Shown in pieces: positions 1 through 14,607 of a stretch of DNA of 64,000 nucleotides (positions are counted from its first letter, which is position 1; every line of letters starts with the position of its first letter). The notes below the pieces were generated by a model. The model had not been told where the DNA came from. It searched no databases and saw only the letters and a list, made by a program, of their open reading frames with translations. The translations under genes were made by a program, and so were the position numbers. This DNA comes from Balanoglossus misakiensis (lineage: Eukaryota > Hemichordata), in contig CM082576.2 of assembly GCA_040954595.2 (NCBI GenBank), forward strand, positions 1,984,001-2,048,000. The letters are read 5' to 3'.

Positions 1-538
1 ATATCGTTCATGTTTCATATCATCACTGACACAGAGCAACTGTACTGCAGCAGAACTTCTGGGGCAATTAGGGATAACCGGGCCACTATCATTTAATTTT
101 CAGAAAGCAGTAAAATTCATTTTATCACAACAATGCAATTTATCCATCTTCATGTCAGAACGTTATGAAGAGAATATTACCGACTAACAGGCTATTAATA
201 GGAATGGATGTACTGAACTTTTGCCTAGGGGAACGTTATACGAAGTCTGATAATTGCTTTTTGTAGACCATACCAAAATCCTGATGTTACCTGAATATGA
301 TTTTAGAATATTATGTCATTATTGTAATGTCTTTTTCATACCTCTGTAAGATCAGTGTCTCTAGCAACTTTCATCAAAATTGGTGCAGGAACTCTGACTT
401 AACAGACTAACAAGCATGTTTAAATGGAGCCTACAGATGCAGATAAATATTCAGAAATTGGATATTGAATATGAATTGGTTTAACAGCCAATCCTGCAAC
501 TAAATATAATGAGGAATTCTCCTTCTGGCCTTCTCCAG
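1..538 (+). other. Intron of the ankyrin-repeat gene (upstream part outside window)
   Basis: No coding exon is seen here. The stretch ends in a CAG acceptor at 536-538, directly before an ankyrin-coding exon that opens in mid-protein, so the gene begins before the window. The region is AT-rich and has no repeat structure that I could see. Confidence 0.7.
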
Positions 539-3500
539 GTTCCCTTGGACACAAGATGCAACAAAGGGAAGACAGCATTACACTACACAGTGGAAAACAA
601 AGAAGCAGACTGCGCAGAGGCTTTGCTGGAAGCCAACAGCAGCATTGCTGATATCAGAGACAAAGATGGACATACAGCATTACACTTGGCCACCATCGGT
701 GCTAATAAAGTGTTGGTTACAGTACTAATTAAATATGGTGATATTAATGGCACCGATCATGAGAAACACACGCCTGTTCACTGGGCTACTGGTAAGACAC
801 GACATAAGATAGTCTTTGTCAGGGAGGTTATACATGTATGACTCTTGTCACGTATAAAATCACTGCAAAACATATTGTGAATTCAATCTATTTAGGTCAT
901 ATTTAGAAATTTACACTTCTGGTGTAATTTAATACACCTTTCATTCAAAATGGAATGCACAAAAATTCCCTGTATAACTAGAGCACTATACTTTTTATTC
1001 ACAGTTTGTGGTCATGGAGAACTAATTGAATTCCTGATTCAGAACGGTGCCGACCCTTCACTGCCTGATGTTCATGATGCTTATCCCATGCACTATGCGG
1101 CACAAATGTGCGGCGACAGCCAGGTACAGCACCTTGGATTACGCTGTCTTAAATCACTTCTCAAGAACAAAGCTGCCTTTGATTGTAAAGACAACAATGG
1201 CCGCCAGCCATTGCTATGGGCGGCCAGTGCAGGCAGCAGTGCAGCCTGTCAAATGTTGGTGCAAGCAGGTGCCTTCGTCATGGCAACTGATAAGGATAAA
1301 CTAACAGGTAAGTTCTACTGCTTGGGTATTGCCAAGATAAGAGTGCTGACACTCCATCATATAATGTGATAGACACCTAGGTCGTTTTGCGTCAATTTTC
1401 TTCGCAACACCGACAATTCTAAACAAGGGCAAAGATGAACTGATGCTTGGGGGCACTGTCTATGTCATTATGGTACACAGAAAACAAATAAGACAAAAAC
1501 CATGGCAACAGTGAAGAGATGTAAATAGGATTTCTGATAAGCTCCAAGTGGTTAAGATGAAAGCTTCGTTATGAGGATTATGTTCCTGTAAACACACATG
1601 ACATCCATGGTTTTCTTTCCATCTATGTCAGTTGCCTTGGTAACCGAATTGGTGAAAGACATTTCCTTCCCACAAAGTGATCAGTTGTTAACTGTAACAA
1701 TAATAATGGATAGCCGTCAACAAAATTTGAAGCTGTCAGAAAAAATGTGATAAACCTGACCAAATGAAAGATGAATTGTTATTATATTTGCATAATTGAT
1801 AGGTACTTACAAGTAACTAGGTACAGTGTTATATATCATCATCAATTGACTCTGAGGTCTCTTCCATTAGTAACATTTACATTTGGCTCTTTTTTTAAAC
1901 AATTGTCATAAATTTTGTTCCATATTATATATAGAATATTTTCCTTTGATTATTGGTTGATAATCTACCCTGTACCATTTAGTTTATATCTACAATTCTT
2001 GCAATAGTTAAAAAGAATCCTCAAAATTGCATATTGATAGATTTTGTTGTTTTTCCCATCTTGAATGACAGCCCTTCACTGTTCAGCTAGCCGAGGTCAT
2101 CAAGAGTGCGTGAAGACGCTGGTTGCAGATTGTAGATCTGATGTGGATGCCAAGGATAAGAATGGCTGTACTCCGTTATTCTATGCCTTGACTCTGGGAC
2201 ACATCAAATGTGTGGCTTTACTGCTGGAGTACAATGCCAGTACTACAACACAAGACATCAAAGGTAGAAGGTAAGGAAATTTCATTTTTTCACCCATGTT
2301 TGTCAGATTCCTATCCTCCTGGGGAAAGCCCCTGAAAATCCTGGAAAAATGAAATTTACGCCCAGAAAGCATATTTGCCCATTTGATAAAATGTTTATAA
2401 GTATGATTTTTGTTCATTAATTTGGTGAAGGCACAAATCTTTCCCAGAAAATAGTCTTCAGATTTACAAAAATAACTAAAATATCCACACTACACCCATA
2501 GAACCTCAAGAATAACTCCATTCTGTCTGTATTTTTCATGCAAACGTGTTTGATAATTGACTTCATATCCACTTATAGCCAGTCTGCAGATTGAAATGTT
2601 TCTATCAAACTTTTGACCTCGGGCTGGTTAACTATTATTACTAATGACAAAATCCGTAGTCACGACTTATACAGTAATGTGTGTGTGTTGGATCACATAC
2701 AGGAGCCTTGTCATGTGATCTCTGCATTTATATTTTGAGTGTAAATGTTAAGTGTGTTGTACTTATGCATTGAAAGAAAAACAAGGCTCAGGTTCTCAAT
2801 ACTTCAGATGGAAAACATCTGCATAGAGAAAGGATGGCAATTTAGATTTAAACTGTGAGGGCAGTATATGCAGTGTATGGTTGAAACTTACTGGTCATAA
2901 AGAGTCGTTTATGGTCCTTTGACACTGTTAAACTTGATGTTAGCCTTTCTATTTCACAATGAATGATGTAGTAAAATTGAACCAATAAAGGCCCTTTAAT
3001 GTTTATAACAGTTTGTGATGAGGATTTGTAACAATTGTTGTGCCGTTGTTATGAATGGCCACAATGACAGTTTTAATGCACTACCTGAACAAATCAACAT
3101 GACAATAGCTCTTAGATTGCAATAGCTGTTAACTGTAAGGTCACCTCTGGTTGCTATAGTAAACTTGTTTAACGTTCGATACTTAGTCAGCCGGCAGCGT
3201 GAAACACTTTGGGGGAATATCATCAGCCCATTCAAAAGCAACTGGTGTTTTTTGCCCTGGCTGTTTTCAATCCTGAATATGAAGGTACGGATGTATAGTA
3301 ATGTCTTTTCGTCCATTTCTTTCTGCTTGACATGAGGTTGTCTGGGACAAATGCATTAAGACAGTGTTTTCAATAGCTATTATCTTGGTCTATTCAGTGT
3401 GGCGTGTTCAAATGCAGTCAAGTGTCCTCCGCACACTTAGGAAAAACGGTCATATATCAAAAGAAATCTTTTAAAAGTACATTCACACATGGGCCAGGCA

Positions 3501-6500
3501 GCTGTGGACCCATTTGCAGATCTTGCGGTGTTGGGTTCCAGTATATACTTGGCACATAGGGGCAACTTCGGTCTGAGCTAAGATTTCCCGTTCCGTCACG
3601 GCACCAAATTGGCAGCTGGTGAAGCAGCCATTGGAAAAATAATGAAAATTGCTCAAAAAGTGGTTTTTGATATCTTTCATTTTAACTATGTCTTGATTTT
3701 TGACAGTGTATGACCTACTTTGTCCGATTTCATGTCAGCACGACTCATATATGCTAATGAGCTTGAGTTAATTTGTACCAGTTGCGTGACACCACTACAA
3801 CCTGCCCCTCTATTTAGTCATGACATTGCATTTAAACCCGTAACACGCAACCTGGCTTCATATACAGCAGGGCTCCTAGCAACAAGGCAAAGCTGAAGTC
3901 TTGATAACTTCTCACAGAACACTTTTCACCTTGTACTTGAACCTCAACAGCCCAGCTCACTGCGCAGCAGTCAAGGGTAACCTGGGATGTCTGAAATTAC
4001 TCGCCAATGCCAAGGCGCCTCTGAATATGGAAAATAAGAATGGCAACCATCCGATGCATGAAGCCATCCACAAGGGTCACAAAGGTGAGTTTCAAATCCC
4101 AACCTTCACTCACAGTCCTGCTATAGGGACTCTGGTGCACTCAATCCAGAGTGATATGCCTTAGTCTTTTTATGTCATGTTCTCTAACCGTTGTGTTTCG
4201 TTATTTTGCTCACAAAAAGGTTAACAAGTCAGTGTTATCCAGAAAAACTGAAATCACATCCTCCATTAGTTTATTAGTGATCTGCAGGTACATCTGAATT
4301 ACTAATTACCATAAGTATGCATTGTGTCTGCATTTGAGGTGCATCTGGACTTTTTAATTAAGAAGAAGTTTACAACAATTGGATAAATATGTACAGACTC
4401 CCTTGTGCACTTACACCCCTCCCAGATTACAAAGTGTGACATTCTTTGGTGGCGTAGAAACCCAACTAGACAAAGAAATGTCCAAATAGAATTGTTGTCC
4501 AGAGAGAAATTGTCTTTACCGTCTTTACTCTAAATTTACCATTAACGAATCTTCCCATAAAGGGAGTACTAGTTACCCTTTTTCATTCGTTTTTATATTC
4601 ATAGTGCCATATTTCAGAGGTTTCATTAATATGAGATGCTTTTTAGTTCTCAGAATACATGAAATTTTATGGCGGGTACTATGGTTACGGTGACATATAT
4701 GCACAAATTTGCTGTAAATAGTAAACTCTGTGGGAGTTTTATTTTTTCCACTAAACGCCAGTGGGAATTAGAAAGAGCTTACTGATGCCATGAAACTGTT
4801 CTTGAAAGTGTCCTTTATGGAGAAGGTTAATTAAGAAACCATGGGTTCGCAGTCATAAACAGTCTCCAAATGATAGTCTTTGCTTTTGATGGGAATGGAA
4901 TAATCAGAACTCTGTCATAAACATGCTGTAAAAGTCCGATTGGGTGCAGTTTATTGGTCCGCTGCTTGTGAAAGATAGATAGACCAGCTTCATAGTTCCT
5001 GCATTGTATAGATGGTATTGAATGCAGAAAATAATGGAGATGGGTCAGGTTCTCTTGAACAATTAAAGGAGTAATGCCTGGAACTCAATAAAAACTCTAG
5101 TCATGAAATTTGATGTACAAGAAAAGATGGTCATTGCCCCATCATAGAACTTGTTTTCCTCTCTTCGTTAGATTTTTCTTTCTTTATATAAAATTAAAAC
5201 AAGGAAAGTTACAAGTGGGTATATACCTCATTTTATTCTAACAAATTTTCTCGTCAGATGTCGTGCAATATTTATTGGAGTTTGGATGTGATCCCAACTC
5301 GGCTAACAGAGCAGGAATGACTGCTCTCCACCAAGCAGCAGCTGCAAATAATGAAGCCATCTGTAAAATGCTGGTCGATGCTGGAGCTCACATCAACATT
5401 CTCATGAAAGGCGAGGAGGTGAGTTCAACTTGTGTTTTGGAGTGAAGATTCAAGTGTAGCCACCAGGGGAGATTTACGACAAAGATACCTATCATTGTGC
5501 TGTTCAGTGTTGAAAGAAGGTTTTATTTTGATTTGTTGATAAAAGTATCCGTAAACTTGTGTCTCTAATTCCAAGGTGTGCCAGCTTCATTTACAGTACC
5601 TGTGATTTATATAACCAGTGACTAGACCAGAACAGAATTGGATGCATTTTTTTGCAAAAGTAATTGCCCCCAAAGTTACAGGCACATGAGCTGTAACTCT
5701 CTGATATTTGTGGATCTCAAAATATCTTCTAATTTTCTCAATTATACAATGAAGAAGTATGTGACTGTGTCGCAACATATAGTCATACAGTTATTCATGC
5801 TTTGTATATTTTGACTCTACAGTTCAAGTACATAACGCCACTGGATTCAGCCATGGAGAAAGGAAATCGGGATGCATTGGAATATTTAAAAAGTGTGGGT
5901 GCCAAAAGGGCATCGACCGTTACCAACGATGCTGCCATCATCATAGGCAGGAACTACCGTCGCCATCAGAAACCCAAACAGGCAGGGGCAACAGAGAATG
6001 GGGAGACAACAGAAGAGAACCCGGAAAACACCAAGGACAATGATCAGGGAGAGAAAACACTCTTTGAGAAGGTGGATGTTAAAAAACAAACTCACCGGGC
6101 AAATAAAGTGTCGCCCAGAAATAAAGCAGAACAGCAAAAGAAAAGTGAACAAAATAGTGAGGAGTCATCAGTTGCCATTACAGAAATCAGTGAAATGAGA
6201 GAAGACGAAGAAACTGAGAACAAGAAAGATGTGGACAAAAGTGCAAGGAAAAAGAAGAGTCCGTATCTCGCTCCTCAGCCGTGGCTGGACAAGAAGTCGG
6301 TCAGATCTGCACAGAGAGGGAATACATACAGGAGAGGACAAAATCCCAAAGACATTCAGGAAAATGGTGTGAAAAATGGGGAAGACAGTGAGCACAACCA
6401 GGGAAGTAATGCCGGAACCCCACGAACCGTCGGCACCCCAAGGAGTACTCCGAGAGGTTGGACTCGAATGACCAGAAGCGCCGGACCAAGGCGGATAGGA

Positions 6501-9500
6501 ACAGGGAATAGTCCGAGGAGTGTCTCTGGTGATTCCACTGGAAGAGAAGAGAGGCAAAAGGCCCTCATTCAAATTTATCACCAACAGAACCCTAGAAACA
6601 GTAGACCCAATAGTCAGCCACAGATGCCCGTAGATCCTGTATTAATAGCAAACGGTATCCAAGAGAAGATATCAGACTGGGATAGATACTTAGAAGGTAT
6701 TTATATATTTTTTATACTTATTTTTGTATTGAAATAGCAATAAATAAGGGAGAGTTAATTGTTTTTATAGAGTATATGGTACTTCAAATTACCCAGCAGT
6801 ACATTTGTATTGTCTCATGAATATAGAATACACTTGAAATGTCACTAGATATTTGTTTATCACTGAAACCTAGATCTAGATCCTTGAGAATGAGTCAAAT
6901 AGATCTTGAGAAGAACATGTATGCAAAGTTATGTATTTACAGTGTAAATACATGTTGTGACAGACATGTCAAAATATTTTGCCCATTCTCCTTTAAACAG
7001 AAGAGTTGTCATTTCTGGATGAGATCATCAAGAGTAATCACCCAGTCCTTGATGAAATCCACGAAGAATCTGTACGATACAAAGCCGAGTTGTCCAGACA
7101 CCTTAATGAACTCAAGCGCCGGGTGGATCACAACACCAAACAGTTGGATAAAATGCTCAAAAAAGAAGCAGTAAGATTCATTATTTATCGTTATTCTGGA
7201 ACCCTTGTTCTGCCAGTTGTCGCTTGGAAATTTGATGTGCATTTCACATGATGATCTTTGCCACCTGTGTCAGTTATCTGAAAGATTTATTTTTATCTTT
7301 GAAGGAAAAAGACAAAGAAAACAATGATAAGGTGGAGCAGGAAATGCAGGAAGGACTTGAAAAAGCAGATGAAGCATTCAAGGTGAGATGGCAATTTTAT
7401 AGAACTATCTGGTATTTTTTCTCCAATTTAATTGTATACCGGTATGTCGCTAAACTTGATGTTTGTTTATTAAAAGCAAATCAATAAATGATAGAATGTT
7501 AACTGAAAGCCTTTTCACAGTCTGTAACTATATTTTTGTCCAACTGGAACTGAGACTGTTTTCATTATTCATATTAAAATTAATTTGACAGAGAGTTGCA
7601 TCAGGAGCTAAAGATTCTGCAGTCACAAGTCAACAGAAGAACGACCAACAAGAAGATGAACTGAATAGAGTGTCAGTTGGGAAAAGACCAACGCTGGAAC
7701 AATGGTTACGTTATAAAACCATGGACTATGATTCGTCACCAGGCGCCGATCAAGAGGAAGAGAATGAGTATGAGTAAGTACATAAATTGGGATCAGACTA
7801 GCCTTATGCTGACATTTGAAATCCTCTTGATATGAGGGTAATCTCCGGGCCTTTACTGGCCAATCATACATGTACTTGCAGGGTTTATGCACTCCCGGAA
7901 AGAGAGGGAGAGTAAAAGTCTTCAAACTAATTGAACAGGTGTTTATTGTCCATTCAATTAATTCATGACGCTTGCTGAATGGTTGTGATGCAAGTCTGAG
8001 TTGTTATTGTTGTTGTTAATTACTTCTGGTGTCTCATTCACAAACATGAGTGTCAGGTGTGTTTACACCTCTTGGTTGCATTCAAGTGAAAACAAACTCC
8101 AATCACTTAACTGGAAACTGTTATGTTGACATGCTAAAGCACTGTTTACAGCCGTGGTGTAAACACTGACAAGTCTCAATTATGAAGCCCTTTCAGAATT
8201 TTTGGTTTGTTAGTAGTATCTGAATCCTAAATTTCCATGGAGACTAACACTGTGTCTTGATTGTCAGGGATGTTGATATCGATGAGCTTAGAAGATCCAA
8301 ACATGCTGAGTGGGTCAAGAAGAAGAATGAACAGTACGCCAAAAAGAGGCAATCAGTCCGTCCGAACAATGTCAGATTTTACAAAGTGAAGCCTGTCAAG
8401 TTGACCAGACCGGCAACAGCATTCAAAAAAGAAAGTGAGTTACCTACATGTTGCTGAATGCAACTCTTACTTTTGTTATTTGTGTGAATGTATTTCTCAA
8501 GATTATGTATTGCTCTGCTGTGCTGAACATTTTCCCAGTACAGACACAAGTTTTCATATATAGGCTTATCTTTTCATCACTGTCAAGATGTTTCAAGTTG
8601 GATCAGAACCCTACAGAAGCATTAAGTCAGAGAAGGGAACAGTTTGATTTTGTTGAAAGTCAGTCTCTTAAGTTTAATTGTGTCATTTCAGAAATGAAGC
8701 CTGAATGGAGACCATTATCTGTCCAACAACAACGAACACCATCGGCACCACCACCAGCAACTCCTCCACACTATACCAAATCACCATTCAGTCATCGCAC
8801 AACAAAGGAGTGTCCACAGTATAAGAAGACACAGATGCCAAACAATTCAATGTTTCCAGGAAAATACAGCAATGCCCAAGTGAGGCTGATGAGAGGAAGT
8901 GAGTATACCACTTTGGATGGAGGGGTGCACAGGTGTCAGTGTAGTCTCAGAGGGACAGGATGTGTTAATTTTCACTCAAATGCATACATTAACCCAAAAA
9001 GTAGTATGGTACTACTAGTAGAGTGTATGCAGATCTCAGATGTGTCATGTTGTGCTGTAGGTGAATATGTTAACTTCCCGTTTCTCACAGCAAAGTTACT
9101 TGCGCATTTTAAATATTTGAATTTTTAATCTAGTACAGATATTGAAGTGTGTTAACTGTTAAATAAAACTTTTATACAGATTCCCCAAACTCCATTGATG
9201 GGAGACCGTCAAGTAGCAGTGCCACTCAGGAAGAAACCTACGACTTGAGAGCATCTTTTGATAGTAAGTATTCATCATTTTTTGGAATAAATCAGTGTCT
9301 GTCTGTCTGTCTGTCTTTCTCTGTCTCTCAGTTTGCCTGCATCAACATGTATGAATACTTTCAGTCCATTTTCAATTGTGTGTGTACATGCACTTTTCAC
9401 AGGCAATGATGGTGGTAAGGGCAGAAGTGGCATGAATGGCCTTGTTTCGGTGTCACATCAGCCACAAGGCCAGCAGACAAAAGGGCGGATTCGACCGAGA

Positions 9501-9614
9501 GGCAAGAAACCATTCCCACAGGGTAATGGAGCACGTGTTGTAACAGCCAGACATTCCTCAGTTTCATCTGATGGCATCAGTGGAGAAACATCGACTTCCG
9601 TCGAAGTTTCATAG
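539..9614 (+). CDS. Ankyrin-repeat, coiled-coil protein (inversin-like), 5' end missing
   Basis: Thirteen exons join in frame: 539-791, 1005-1307, 2072-2270, 3951-4084, 5258-5418, 5823-6696, 7001-7170, 7305-7382, 7592-7773, 8268-8434, 8692-8898, 9180-9263 and 9403-9614 (stop TAG). They give 1007 visible residues. Each join has GT/AG borders and a matching phase. The first 350 or so residues are ankyrin repeats, with motifs such as KTALHYTV, HTALHLAT, HTPVHWAT, RSPAHCAA and MTALHQAA. Exon joins rebuild repeats (for example HWAT+VCGHGE), which confirms the splicing. After the last repeat comes IIIGRNYRRHQ, which resembles a degenerate IQ motif. A long polar, low-complexity Lys/Glu/Arg/Pro stretch follows (exon 5823-6696). 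Then comes a probable coiled coil (exons 7001-7382), and the tail is Pro/Ser-rich. Ankyrin repeats bind proteins; the layout recalls inversin-type cilia proteins, but that is only a guess. There is no catalytic domain. The true start lies outside the window. Confidence 0.93.
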
Positions 9615-9649
<35 letters not shown>

Positions 9650-11693
9650 TTAAGTGTACATTAGAACATTTCTCACAAAATCACAGAACAGCTTGGTCCT
9701 GAAATATGATTTATCACTGTGAACATTGTGTGCATGAGGGAGATATTTGGTGTTTCATTTGAGGAGAGTTCAATACCACTGAGGTTGAATTTCCCTATTT
9801 TGAGATCTGCAGCAGCTATTTCTCTGAGGATTATATTTATACAGTGGTCTACCCAAAAATTATGATATGCAACAGTTTCATAGTTCACATAATTATTTTA
9901 TTATTTTTAATGAAAATTTGGAGAGAAAGTGGCACATCATTTCCCAATCAGATGAATTCAACAACTTGTAGTACACTTAAACAGCGCCCCCAGTGTCAAC
10001 CTCAGTCCAACCTAGGAGCTGCAAATGTCAGTGAATCGAAGTGTCAGATTAAGTAGTTTAAGCAAATCTCTCGTGGTTTAGCGGTTTTCAGAGGCACAAT
10101 ACAAGTGGTTCCCTTTCATCAGGTTAAAAATCAAAATATATGTTCAATAAATTATGTTTGAATTGGGCACAGTTCAGGACAAGGTTCCGTAACACTAGAC
10201 ATAATTTCTAGCAGTTTTGGTAGTCATGCAAATATGACAAATTACAATGAATTCAAATTTCCTTTTAATGCTGCATTGGTTGTTTTGTTTTTGTTGGAGG
10301 TGCGAATTTGGCTGAGTGGTTTTGTGTCGACTTTTTTGCTGTGTGGATTGGTATGGTAGGTCCGAGTTCAATTACCACAGAATACAAGTTGACTTTCACA
10401 AACTTTCAAAAATTACACGTAGATTTGTCAGATGTAAAAATACTTTCTGTTGTATTATCTGAAGACAAACTGAAACATTAATTCTGTTGTGTTTTAATAA
10501 TTAAACATATCACTTTGTGACTTGAGTAATATTTCAGGTGATGTATAAAATAATAATGAAATTTACATGGAAATGTTGCCTTACATAAATATTTCAATGA
10601 AAAGTAAACCTGTACATAACAGAAACTTTCTTAAGTAGACCTGTATATACTGATATTATTGAAGTAAATCATGGTATACTGGATTCTATATTGATGATGT
10701 CAGCTGTTTAGAAAGCTACTCATTGAGTGCCATTCCTGAATTTCCAGACAAAAAGTCTGATAAACTGTAAATTTGTACTTCCGAGAAGTATCATGAGCCC
10801 TTGAACAACTGTGTGTGGGTCTCATCAAAGAGCAGCCTTTTTGAGGTTCCAAGTATTACAATATTATATTTAATACCACTACTCCGTCTGATATATTCAC
10901 TTTGTAGTGAAGTTTCTTGGGAGTAGAGTATGTCGGATTTAACCTCACCCCTTAATCCAGCAATATAACATCACAAGAGAGGGGTTTTGCATTTATGTGT
11001 GCTTTGTATATAGGGATATATCTTCATAAATTTTCTTAAAATTCCAAATCTACTTGCATGTGTGTACTTACCTCGAGGTAACCACTCAGCCAAGATGGGA
11101 AATACATCATTGAAATTTTCACAGCTGTAGTCTCCAGATGTAGTCATGAAGTTTTGTTTTCTTTGTGTGCCGTGCTATTATGTGTAGTTTATTGTCAATG
11201 CATAAGTTGCTTTAGAGGATACAGTCTGCAATGTCCTTTAGTTTATAACAGAAACTAGCATAGCAGTGTACAGTACAGCGAGATTATGCAAGTCCGAAGG
11301 CACATGTCTGAGACAAGCATTCCCATAACTTACTTTCAGCGAATGTCTATAAAACCAATAAACAGAGTATATTTTAGAGTAGGCTGGAATTTTATAGTAT
11401 TTATTCTGATCTGAGAGATCACACACAAACAGCTGTTGTAAATATTAGGCAGAATTTGGACCATTTCTGAGACTAATATTGAATGAGTTGAGTGTATATA
11501 TTTGAACACTACTTTTGTCACATATTTTAAGTTTTCTTCAAATTATTTATTTTAAGTGAAGATTTAGTGAATCATGTCATGAATCTGTAATTATGCATTG
11601 TTGAGTTCATGTTTGATGATGTGAAGACGTTAGTGTTGGTTCTGACTGACTCCCTTTGAATTCTCACTGTAAAATTATTCGAAAACAATTAAA
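9615..11693 (+). other. Probable 3' UTR of the ankyrin-repeat gene
   Basis: No gene is seen. The stretch follows the TAG stop and ends at ATTAAA (11688-11693), the common variant polyadenylation signal. It is AT-rich. An AATAAA near 10146 could give a shorter transcript. It opens with a CA microsatellite at 9617-9648. Confidence 0.5.
9617..9648. repeat. (CA)16 microsatellite
   Basis: Uninterrupted CA dinucleotides lie three bases after the stop codon of the ankyrin gene, so they are probably transcribed in its 3' UTR. Confidence 0.95.
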
Positions 11694-11727
11694 AAACGTT
11701 TTATGATCTGAACATATGTTGTTTATT
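11688..11727. terminator. Facing polyadenylation signals of the ankyrin gene and ARMT1
   Basis: ATTAAA on the plus strand (11688-11693) and AATAAA on the minus strand (read from TTTATT at 11722-11727) face each other 28 bp apart. They are the only good signals between the two convergent genes, so the two transcripts probably end on or over each other. Confidence 0.5.
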
Positions 11728-11970
11728 TCCAAAACATTCCACATCCAAAAGCTTAATAGTTCAGCAAGCGTAATTCAATTTCTGTTTTGTACCTTTGTGT
11801 GTAGAATTTTGATGAATTCCAAAACAAAGATGAGCATTTTTCTCCCTGTGGTTATCATAGTCTGAAGTGACACACCATAAGGTGTAAGACTAAAATCAAA
11901 ATGCAGATAAAGTTAATTGGGCAAGGAGTCCATGATGGTGGGAAAGATGCTTCTGTTGGCTGGTTGAATC

Positions 11971-14442
11971 CTATTTTTCAACTTTTCCACTGAACTGAAT
12001 GACTGCAAAGTTTCCACTGATCATCCAGTCCCTGTGTTCCTTCTGTACAGCTTCTGCTTGTCCTTCTTCTAAGCCAGCCACAACATCAGCCTTGAGGGCC
12101 CTCAATGCACAGTGAGGCGCTGGGTGAAAACCTCTCAGTGTGACCTCATATGGAGTGGTGGATTTCCAGTTGAGATCTCCAACCAGTTTGCGATAGTTCA
12201 AGTCCCCTTTGAAGAAACACAAGGCAGATTCATTCAGATCTTCGTACAAGTCTGGGGCCACTGATTTCATTTTGCTGAAGTCATAATGTGTCGTCCAGAA
12301 AGCATGTCCTTTGGCGATCCAGGATCCATCCTGCAAACGCTTTTGCCAGCATTTGCCCAACTGGCTCACAACTGCCTGAGGATCTTCGGCCATTGTCTGC
12401 AAGGTCCATGTGAAGTCAGATGAGGTCACATCAGACACAAACCAAGGCATGGCTTTATAATGCAAATGAACGACATCGGCAAGGGATGACCGCAACAGAT
12501 ATTCCATGAAGCAGAGATCACCGAAGAGTTCAAATCCGGCATTATCCAGAACAATATCAACCCGGACTGGATTGACACTTTTCCTGGCATCTTGCAGAGT
12601 CTGCCAGAGGTTCTTAGTGTTGTCCACAAGGATCTTGGATCGCATCTCTTTGAGGTGGGCCAGGGGATCTACTTTTTGCGAATTTTCCACACCTGCAGAG
12701 ATTGACAAATCACACTTGTTGCCCCACAGCGCAATCTAGAACAAAAGTAGAGAAAGGGCAAGAATATGTTATTGAACCAGGCAAGTGGGTACAGTTTTTA
12801 CTCAACGTGTAGAATGTAACTTTATTACTGAGAGAAAATCTGCCCTGTGAAACATCTAGCTTTCATGTATAAACATTATCTATGATTGTGATTCATACAC
12901 AAATGGTGTAGAAATGTAACAAATCTCCCTTGATCATGGATAACCATGTGTGTGTGTGTTGTGTAGAAAAGCACAAAATTATAGCATATGGCAGTGATGT
13001 TCTTGAGCACAAATTAGAGCGAATTAACGGCAATTCCAATATGAGTAGAATCCCACCTGAACAAATTCTGCAAATGCTTCATATGTAGCAGTCTTGCCAT
13101 CTTTTGTGACATCATTCAGATAGTGAGTGAGAAGAGCCTCTGCATCACAGGATGTGAGGAACGCCTGTCTTTTTTGGCTGCCGAATTGATCAAAGTCTTT
13201 CAGCTTTGTGCTGTAAGGAAAAGTGGATGATATAGAAGCTTTAAAGAGATAAGAAATCTGAAAAATAATGGTGGCAAATAGTGCTATTATAGAGAAAATA
13301 TATTTAATTATGATTGTCTTATGACTGTTGAATATTAAGTAGATTGTTTCACTCTAAATGATAAATGCTAATCATAGGCAAAGTAAGGGTGTCAACCTCA
13401 ATTAATGCTGTTGTAAATAGAACTAGATCATACGGGTACCTCAATCTGATGACATCATTGATTCTCCTATACATGTAACATTCTACCAGTAACCATGGTG
13501 ACTTGAACCAACTTGGAAAATCACTGCCTAACTCTTGTTTTTCTCTCTCAATAAATTCATTCCACATTGCCAGGTCTTCACGATCATCTTCCAGAGGCAC
13601 CAAACTCTTGTCAGTCTGAATTTGATTTTTCAGCTCCGATAATTTACTGACAATAAATTTACAATCTTCCCGTCCATCCTGGGAAAATCAGACAAACAAA
13701 ACTGAAGAAATTTGGAAACATCAAGATATTTTACAGTCACTGACCTATTCAAAGTAGCTGTGGTACGCAGCTGTACCGTTGGGGGTGTGTACCACAGCTA
13801 TCTCAAAGTAGTCTTTCAAAAGACTAGCTGTCCTGAAAACTTTCTTGCACTTTTACTATGATAAATGGAAATTACTCACCTCACCATATTGCTCAAATGC
13901 TTTGTTTTTATACTGGTACACTGTATCAACAACCTTGGTAAGAATAGTTGGAAGACGGTCCTTTATGGTTGGATAGGCAAACTGGCTGTTGGAAAATGAT
14001 TTGACACTACAGTGAGTGAACCGGTAAATGAATGAATGAATGAATGAATAAATAAATAAATAAATAAACAAACAAACAAACAAACAAACAAATAAATAAA
14101 TAAATAACATATCAACTTGAGTTGTAAGATGCATGGTTGCCAACATTTTTGTTGGCCTTTAATAAGTTTCAGCATGACATGATCTCACTTTGCAAAAATT
14201 GACGTCGTCATGGATGCTGCAATGCATACAGGGGTGTACTGTACTTCCGGGGTGTACTCGGTTTCAGTGCACTGTGCAGTAGCTCGTGACAGTCAACGAT
14301 TTATACACTATGCATGCTGTTTTATACATCCGTGTGCCGCCCACGATCACTCCATACATGAGTGGAGTGACATTGACACGACTTACTCTCGATACTTCGC
14401 AGACAGCGCTTCAGGAAGTTTCATCTCCCCCTCCATATTCAT
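11971..14442 (-). CDS. ARMT1: Damage-control phosphatase ARMT1 (DUF89 family)
   Basis: Five minus-strand exons, 14442-14387, 13985-13880, 13678-13440, 13210-13057 and 12735-11971, join in phase to 440 codons (439 residues). Human ARMT1 is about 441 residues. The family is a metal-dependent phosphatase of phosphorylated metabolites such as fructose-1-phosphate; an earlier claim of PCNA methylation is disputed. Family signatures are present: FAYPTIKDRLP near the N terminus, SPWLLVECYMYRRI in exon 3, ALWGNKCDLS at the start of exon 5, VDIVLDNAGFEL (D249 and N250), WFVSD (D287) and FKGDLNYRKL (about 361-370). D249, N250 and D287 match the family's metal ligands. The start was taken at the first of three in-frame ATGs (14442, 14436, 14424). 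Only a GTAAGT donor after codon 18 restores the family N terminus. The gene is intact and head to head with NAA80. Confidence 0.96.
14027..14107. repeat. Compound AATG/AATA/AACA microsatellite
   Basis: Runs of AATG, then AATA, then AACA, then AATA again make a symmetric compound tetranucleotide array inside intron 1 of ARMT1. Confidence 0.93.
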
Positions 14443-14607
14443 CGTGGTCCGAGCTAAGCTGGCTCTAAGTGCAACGTCACTAAGTTGACCTTTCTTATGA
14501 CCTAACCAGTGAGGGCGCACTGAGTCAGCTGTTGCGTCTGCCATGCTGGATAAGGGAAGGGGTGTGGAGCTCGAAATGATGCGATATACTTATTAAATGG
14601 TGTCAAG
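14443..14607. promoter_or_regulatory. Shared bidirectional promoter of ARMT1 and NAA80
   Basis: Only 165 bp separate the divergent start codons of ARMT1 (14442, minus) and NAA80 (14608, plus). No TATA box is evident. TGAGTCAGC at 14521-14529 resembles an AP-1/Maf-type site. A short open frame (ATG 14543, stop 14594-14596, 17 codons) lies just upstream of the NAA80 start and would be an upstream ORF if transcription begins before it. Confidence 0.7.
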